The translations under genes were made by a program, and so were the position numbers. A DNA stretch of 33,132 nt from Bacillus sp. (in: firmicutes) (GTDB taxonomy: Bacteria; Bacillota; Bacilli; Bacillales; Cytobacillaceae). The stretch lies in contig JAPSKD010000015.1 in NCBI GenBank assembly GCA_031177865.1, positions 1-33,132 of the forward strand, written 5' to 3'. The notes beneath the pieces were generated by a model that was given only the letters and a program-made list of their open reading frames with translations, was not told where the DNA came from and ran no database searches. Position 1 is the first letter of the stretch, and every line of letters starts with the position of its first letter. This document shows, piece after piece, positions 32,989 to 33,132 of this stretch.

Positions 32989-33132
32989 AAGAAATCCTCC
33001 TTGTTACTAACAAGATTATGTTTAATCGGAGTTTACTACCCATGTTTACTAATACTTTATGATTAATCAATACTTGGGTAACTTTTTCAACTCTTTTGTC
33101 ACCTATCATAAAAACGCCTCTTCATGTAAATC

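Overview
The window is a chromosomal piece of a low-GC, endospore-forming Bacillaceae species; the genus cannot be fixed from this sequence alone (a Neobacillus/Mesobacillus-like Bacillus is my guess). Support for this comes from AT-rich DNA, strong GGAGG-type ribosome binding sites, frequent TTG starts, and small Bacillus-type genes: Sda, YkuS, a YdjO-like zinc protein, a SplA-like protein and a YuzL-like protein. No rRNA, tRNA, CRISPR array, complete insertion sequence or prophage is visible.

Region 1 (1-7000) holds small Bacillus genes, a MutS2-like ATPase without the Smr nuclease domain, a decayed Crp/Fnr regulator, a SCO1/SenC copper chaperone and an ABC-F ATPase. Region 2 (7000-10450) holds a molybdate ABC transporter pair (modA-modB, no modC), a D,D-carboxypeptidase and a membrane-anchored cupredoxin. 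Region 3 (10450-13960) is the anaerobic pyruvate formate-lyase pair pflB-pflA, split by a structured repeat of about 145 bp. Region 4 (13960-18350) begins with the most striking regulatory unit: a 96-codon TTG-started leader ORF directly upstream of a YidC/Oxa1 insertase gene. Its 3' end encodes a perfect 10-bp complement of the insertase ribosome binding site, as in the MifM-YidC2 translation-arrest switch of B. subtilis. A GNAT acetyltransferase, small proteins, Sda, MnmH and a truncated sigma-factor remnant follow.

Region 5 (18350-33000, all on the minus strand) is a fructan (levan/inulin-type) utilisation locus. In transcription order it has a Cof-type HAD phosphatase, a LacI-family repressor, two ABC permeases, a lipoprotein sugar-binding protein, fructokinase, a cytoplasmic GH32 fructosidase, a DUF624/YesL-like membrane protein, and an 1801-residue secreted protein. 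That protein carries two GH32 catalytic domains, three related binding modules and a LamG-like domain. The likely workflow is extracellular cleavage, oligosaccharide import powered by an ATPase encoded elsewhere, cytoplasmic hydrolysis to fructose, and phosphorylation. Four near-identical 14-bp operators flank the repressor and transporter promoters, two per promoter, and suggest autoregulation and looping repression.
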